From: Ciona savignyi
Taxonomy: Eukaryota; Chordata; Ascidiacea; Phlebobranchia; Cionidae
DNA length: 64,000 bases
NCBI GenBank assembly: GCA_000149265.1
Contig: CH001964.1
Location: forward strand, 37,011 to 101,010
Reading direction: 5' to 3'
Shown: piece after piece, positions 59,701 through 64,000 of the stretch
Layout: each line of letters opens with the position of its first letter
Numbering within the stretch: the stretch's first letter is position 1
The notes under the pieces: generated by a model
Database searches by the model: none
The model's input: only the letters and a program-made list of their open reading frames with translations
Told to the model about the DNA's origin: nothing
Program-made: the position numbers and the translations under genes

Positions 59701-62700
59701 TCCTCCCTGTGACTGTCGTTGTCCTCAATCCGAGATTATAGGGACGGTTAAAATACAATTATCAAATAGCTTCATACAATCGGGTTAACATTGCCATTAC
59801 ACTATGTTGTATGCAATGTATCTTGTTTTATTATTAAATTCTTTAATCCATTGGCCTATGCAACTGACGTTTAGTGTCTTACCCAATAACAAATCCAATC
59901 ACCGATATAAAAGTTTCGAAGTCGTGTGGCCAAATGGTTAACGCGACCGATACATATGCCGACTCTAATACAAAAAAACGGCCCTAGTGATGAGCGCATC
60001 ATGGGTTCGAAACTTGGCTCACAACGGTCCTAGTGATGAGAACATCATGGGTTCGAAACTTGGCTCACAACGGCCCTAGTGATGAGCGCATCATGGGTTC
60101 GAAACTTGGCTCACAACGGTCCTAGTGATGGCCGCTTACAAAACGTTTTCTGGGACACATCGATCCACAACCCACGGTTACAAACAAAATGACAAAACAC
60201 AACCAGCAACGTGAAAGTTTCGAATCCACAATCGTTCGACTATTGGGGATCGCGATACCAAAAAGCTCGCATGGACAGCTTGATGCCCCCAATTCACGGC
60301 TACAAACAAAATTACAAAAAAGGCAACCAGCAACGTGCAAGTTTTGATCCCACTACCGTCCGACCAATGACCATTACCAAAAACCCAGCTTGACTACATC
60401 GATCTCCAAACCCTAGACACAACTAACGATTCGAATTCTCAGACACACCCACGACTATCTGATGTTGGATTACGTGGACGTAAGACCACCAAACACGTAC
60501 CTACGAGAACCATGGAGATTGCTTAAGCGCATGTGTTTTAACGAAGCCTGCAGCAAAGAGAAAAGTAGGATTTTTTTATTTTCGTTGTTTTAGTTTGGTT
60601 AATGTTTTACTCCTTTTTACTCGAATTAATAAAATAGAAATATTTGAAAAAGGAAGCAGAAAAAAACTAGAGCAGTAACAACACGTCAGCTCTATGTACA
60701 TCTAACACACGATATAACACTAATAAAGATTTATTATTTTGTATGTGGATTTAGCGGCCACGTCTAATTATACCAAAACTGGAAATATATATTGGTTTTA
60801 GACGTGTTCTAACCACTGTCGTTTTGCCAAGAGAACAGTAGGATTCTTCCGCTTCATATTTACACGTAAAAATAAACGATCTAAAGAATGGGACCATCAT
60901 GGGTTCGAAACTTAGCTCGGTATAAAAAAGATATAATAGAAATCGAAAACAAAGTAGTTAGTGTATAAATCCGGGTTTTCCCCGCTTCGCTTTGTTTGTG
61001 GGCTACTTGTTTATGAAGGTTCCAGTGGCTCTTTATACCCGTTGGCGGGTTATTTCCTTTCAAATGTGTCATCACTCGTGAAAAGAGGCCGCTGACAATG
61101 CCTGTTATGACGTCATAACGAGGCGCGAAGTGCACTTGTGTTGAAACAATGCGAAAACAAACAATAACGACAACATTTATTGTTACTAGATTGCTTTCCA
61201 GAAAACTTATTTAGAGAGAATATAAAACCTGTTTGTATTTAAATGACTAATCGAATAACTAAACAAAGGTCCGGCTGGTGGTCGGATATTTAGATTACCT
61301 TGTATCCATATTAAGTTTGACGTAGCTATCAGGTAATTTTATCTTAACCATTCATAACTTACCTATCCATTCTATCTTAACGATTTAATAACTTACCTAT
61401 CCATTCTATCTTAACCTTTCACTAACTTACCTATCTAATTTTATCTTAACGATTCAATAACTTACCTATCCATTCTATATTAACCATTGGTTAACTACCT
61501 ATTCATTCTATCTTAACCATTCACTAACTAACCTATCCACTTTTATCTTAACCATTCACCAATTTACCTACCCATTCTTTCTTAACCACTAACTAACTTA
61601 CCTATCCGGTTGGTTGGTCTAACGGTAAAGTGCGTCGCCTTTCAATCGAAGGGTTGCAGATGCGAAACTGGTCGCTAGCTAGTCGGTTGTGTCCTTGGGC
61701 AAGACACTTTACGGACATTGCCTGAACCCAGCGGATTAATGGGTTCTATCAAATTGAAGGAACGTGTCTATCATATACAACACACTGCAATACCTCCGGT
61801 AACCCGACGGTGGGCGCGAGGTGATCTGACGATTGCCCGTGTGTTAACCCCCTTGGTTTTCCCATTCACGGGGATAAACATGAATATCCTATCCATTCTA
61901 TCTTAACCACTAACTACTTTCCAGAAGCAAATTGGACTCTGGTCACGTTTATTAAGTCGAAAGTCGACAACTTTAAACGTCGAGAATTAATGCGAAAGAC
62001 CTGGCCTTCCATCAACTTTCTAAACGGGGCGCGATTTGAAACCGTTTTCCTTTTGGGCAAAACGGAAGATAAGGTTACCATTGCACTACTGGACGAAGAA
62101 CATGAGCGCTATGGGGATTTACTGCAGTTCTCTGGCCCGGACGAATACGAGTAAGTTTTAAGTAGTTTTGTATGTCTAAACCTAGTTTCGAACGCATGAT
62201 CACTGGGTCCTGCAATTGGACCTTTTTGTTTTCTATTTTTGAACCGGGCGAAGTTTCGAACTTTTAATGGCATGACTCTAAGTCCAATTTTTGGATAAAA
62301 TTTGTACATATATTGGTCGCGATAAACCATTCGGCCACGAGATCGTACTATTAGACCATTTTTGCAACCTTTGGTATGGAATCTAGGGTCACTGGTTTCC
62401 GCAATCGTTAGATCATCTCACACCCACCATCGGTTACCAGAGCTTTTGCAGTGTGTTTTGTATGATTTAGATGTCCCTTTAATTTGGTAAACCTATAATT
62501 TCATTGTAGAGGTTAAATTTGATAAATAAACTTACATTAAATAATATTTCCACAGCAAAATGCCGTATAAGGTTCTATCTGGTATGGAATGGGCGACTTA
62601 CAACTTAGACAAAGACTTTCTATACGGCTCAGCCGACGACGACTTTTTGGTCAACATTGAAACCTTAGTCGAAAACGTTACAGCGATATTGAACTGGACG

Positions 62701-63135
62701 AAATGGGAAGCTTTACAAAACGGAACATTCGATTATAGAGACCGCGTTCCCTTAATGTGTATGTTTGTAAAGGGAGAAGCCGAACAGCCGATGAGAAACC
62801 CCGGGTTAAAGTGGTACGTGTCGTTCGACGAATACAGGCCGCTCATTTACCCACCGTACTGCCACGGCGGGTTATACGTTACCTCAGTTCCTGTAGCAAC
62901 TCGACTGTGGAACGAATCCCGTACGGCGCCTATGTTAAGGTTGGATGATGTTTGGATAACCGGTATTTTAAGGCGGAGAATGAATTTTTCGGACGATTTG
63001 GTTTACAAGATGCCAAAGTTGGCGAAACACTTTGGAACTGTAAACGAAAAGGTCACGAAAGTGATGACGGCTGAGTGGGAAACGATGTTCGAATCGTTCG
63101 AGAATAAGTCGACTTTATGTACTTGCGTTTTATGA
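56776..63135 (+). CDS. Beta-1,3-glycosyltransferase, GT31 family, four exons
   Basis: Exons 56776-56867, 60443-60564, 61925-62150 and 62556-63135 join in phase to 1020 nt, 339 aa, a normal GT31 length. Exon 1 gives a short cytoplasmic end and a type II anchor (FLFMATIVFMGSISYMMIAI). Exon 2 is the stem, ending LREPWRLLKRMCFNEACSKE. Exon 3 has TFIKSKVDNFKRRELMRKTW, VFLLGK and YGDLLQF. Exon 4 has the metal-binding SADDDFLVN, then WYVSFDEYRPLIYPPYCHGG and LDDVWITGILRR, the family's catalytic-region landmarks. It probably adds galactose or GlcNAc to glycoproteins in the Golgi; the exact sugar cannot be told. Exon 2 is inferred from acceptor, donor and two matching phases. A 5'UTR exon part may begin near 56,643. 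AATAAA at 63213-63218. Confidence 0.85.
57060..57252. mobile_element. Inverted-repeat element T1 in GT31 intron 1
   Basis: 'aacactaaaagaagggaaag' to 'cttccctccttttagttttc' around the core. Confidence 0.8.
57320..57480 (-). mobile_element. SINE family 1, very diverged
   Basis: 'tgtaatcgtcagattacc' and 'caagaccactgggttcaac'. Confidence 0.5.
57540..57750 (+). repeat. Degenerate ~35-bp tandem repeat
   Basis: 'caatcattttaagttatgca', 'cggtcattttatcc', 'cagtcatttcatataat' and similar phrases recur about six times. Confidence 0.6.
57925..58310 (+). repeat. S75 repeat, about five units
   Basis: 'gggcaggtggtgtgctta', 'tcaaggttgatttgtgtgg', 'aatgtgtatggtaggga'; the best-preserved units of this family. 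Confidence 0.85.
58715..58918 (+). mobile_element. Element T6 (copy 1)
   Basis: 'acgagtgcgttatcc' to 'caatccgagattat'; the partner of 59,530-59,740 in direct orientation. Confidence 0.7.
58925..59140 (-). mobile_element. SINE family 2, two copies (one partial)
   Basis: 'ctggaccaagttcgaaaccat' region and 'gagccaagtttcgaaccg' to 'gcgctaaccatttggccaca'. Confidence 0.7.
59246..59475 (+). repeat. 23-bp minisatellite with octamer motif, ten units
   Basis: Unit 'gttaattatttgcatattac' plus 'tgg', repeated head to tail ten times with few changes. Seven units contain ATTTGCAT. Lies in GT31 intron 1. Confidence 0.95.
59470..59757. mobile_element. Element T6 (copy 2) with terminal inverted repeats
   Basis: Ends 'attttaaccgtccctata' and 'tatagggacggttaaaat'. 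The interior matches 58,715-58,918. About 288 bp, MITE-like; one end touches the octamer minisatellite. Confidence 0.8.
59930..60135 (+). mobile_element. SINE family 2 with amplified 3' half
   Basis: Head 'gtgtggccaaatggttaacg' followed by a 46-bp unit (cctagtgatgagcgcatcat, gggttcgaaacttggctcac) repeated just over three times. Confidence 0.85.
60160..60395 (+). repeat. Two ~120-bp tandem units
   Basis: 'cggttacaaacaaaatgac', 'accagcaacgtgaaagttt', 'cgttcgac' and then 'cggctacaaacaaaattac', 'accagcaacgtgcaagttt', 'cgtccgac'. Short open frames cross it but hold no known domain. Confidence 0.75.
61325..61920 (+). repeat. ~35-bp minisatellite before GT31 exon 3, split by a SINE
   Basis: 'aacttacctatccattctat' with 'cttaaccattcact' repeated about eight times up to 61,610; the last unit follows the SINE at 61,893 and ends at the exon 3 acceptor region. 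Confidence 0.85.
61612..61893 (+). mobile_element. SINE family 1, full length reference copy
   Basis: The clearest copy. Head 'ggttggtctaacggtaaagt' (A box) and 'gggttgcagatgcgaaac' (decayed B box), about 200 bp of body, and tail 'ggggataaacatgaatatcc'. Length about 282 bp. Confidence 0.9.
62185..62345 (-). mobile_element. SINE family 2, two partial copies in GT31 intron 3
   Basis: 'cctagtttcgaacgcatgat', then 'gcgaagtttcgaacttttaa' to 'accattcggccacgaga'. Confidence 0.7.
62385..62500 (-). mobile_element. SINE family 1, diverged fragment
   Basis: 'gcaatcgttagatcatctca' to 'cctttaatttggtaaacc'. Confidence 0.7.
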
Positions 63136-63529
63136 CAGGGGTGCTAAGTTTACCCCAAATTGCGCCGAAGGGTTTCGGGTCAAGAGAGTTGGTCGAAATG
63201 AAAGGTAGCGTGAATAAAAGGGGTTAAGGGAGTTCCCCTGTGCACGAAAATGCTAATTATTCGTTTGAAAAAGGCCAAACATATTACCGTCCCTTTAAAA
63301 TTGCTGCTCTGAGTTTTTGCAATGCGGAGCCTTTATATCCAGGCTACAACCTAACTCACTGTACGTTTGCTGCCAATTATAGTCATCCTGCCTACTCTCA
63401 TATGATGGACAGGTGTTTTCCTTATATTCTAGCGCGCAGGGGTAAATGTTACCTAAAATGAAACTCCCTACAATGCACAGTCTGCTCTTACTACAATTAA
63501 AAAACACCTGACCATTGTGTTTGTGGAAC

Positions 63530-63755
63530 AACTCTAAAAGGAAGGAAACTGCTCGCTAAAACTTGGAAAACTAACTCCAACCCTGCCCTTGACACTTAAT
63601 CTCAACCACAGAACTTACTTTAACTCTAATCTTAACTCTAACCCCATGAAAACCAACTTTAACCCTAACACTTCGCCCTAATAACTTTTAACCCCAGCCC
63701 TTACCATTTCCCAATCTTCATGTTAGTGTTCATTTCACAAGTTTTCCCACAATCT
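63530..63755. mobile_element. Inverted-repeat element T1, diverged
   Basis: 'actctaaaaggaaggaaact' and core 'aactctaatcttaactctaac'; the far end is weak. Confidence 0.65.
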
Positions 63756-64000
63756 AACTCATTGGGTTTATTTTTTATCCTCTATCTCATTTTACCTTTC
63801 CATTCAGTGTTGCTACCATTAATCATCCGAATACGCTAAATGGATCGAGAATATGTCGATCTCTGCAGGTGCAACTTGTTTCTATTGCGTTTTACGGCCA
63901 GTGTTTCCGTCAAATTAGTGAAATAAATTCTTTTTTATACTAACGTTGGTTGCCGTCATAATTTAGTGTCTGGGCGGTACTGATTGATGTGATGATGGGA
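63756..64000. other. Window end, nothing recognised
   Basis: No exon or known repeat seen. Confidence 0.5.

Noticed and set aside
61718..61906. Recurring open frame seen in several SINE copies ([14 protein letters not shown])
   Set aside because: It is the translation of the SINE body and follows the repeat, not a gene.
63240..63461. 73-codon open frame after the GT31 stop
   Set aside because: It starts after a good AATAAA signal, lacks a domain and is probably 3' flanking sequence.

Overview
The window is animal nuclear DNA: AT-rich, with short exons bounded by GT/AG introns, TATA boxes and AATAAA signals, and a very dense load of small repeats. The conserved proteins (ribosomal protein S5, SEC22, a GT31 glycosyltransferase, an SLC2A-type transporter) are metazoan. 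A tunicate such as Ciona is my best guess. It rests on gene style, tRNA-derived SINEs and cationic secreted peptides with acidic C-terminal tails, and not on any database match.

Layout. 0.9-4.9 kb: a five-exon sugar-transporter-like gene on the minus strand (501 aa). 5-9.8 kb: no gene seen; degenerate satellite and SINE fragments. 9.8-26.3 kb: a rearranged segmental-duplication block with four two-exon genes (A on +; B, C, D on -) for small secreted Arg/Tyr-rich peptides. A and D lie on arms of a long inverted duplication, and B and C are a direct tandem pair. The intron of D carries a 1.9-kb tandem-repeat element whose units each hold a GGGAATTCCC-type palindrome. 29.8-35.2 kb: SEC22 on +, five exons, with a local frameshift and a displaced stop. 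36.4-40.9 kb: RPS5 on -, five coding exons plus a probable non-coding first exon. 41-56 kb: no coding gene seen; SINEs, MITEs, minisatellites and a second, inverted copy of the 1.9-kb element with an assembly gap. 56.7-63.1 kb: a four-exon GT31 glycosyltransferase on + (339 aa), one exon of which is found only by splice-phase reasoning.

The genes do not form a pathway. The housekeeping genes are independent neighbours. The coherent local system is the peptide cluster: same TATA promoter, same signal peptide, same split between a basic core and a 34-bp exon for an acidic tail. The best reading is a secreted host-defence or DOPA-type peptide family, which I do not recognise by name.

A recurring theme is local duplication across exon edges: copies of splice sites with a piece of exon lie inside introns of the transporter, SEC22 and RPS5. 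A second theme is a set of short inverted-repeat elements that share one internal core but have different terminal repeats.
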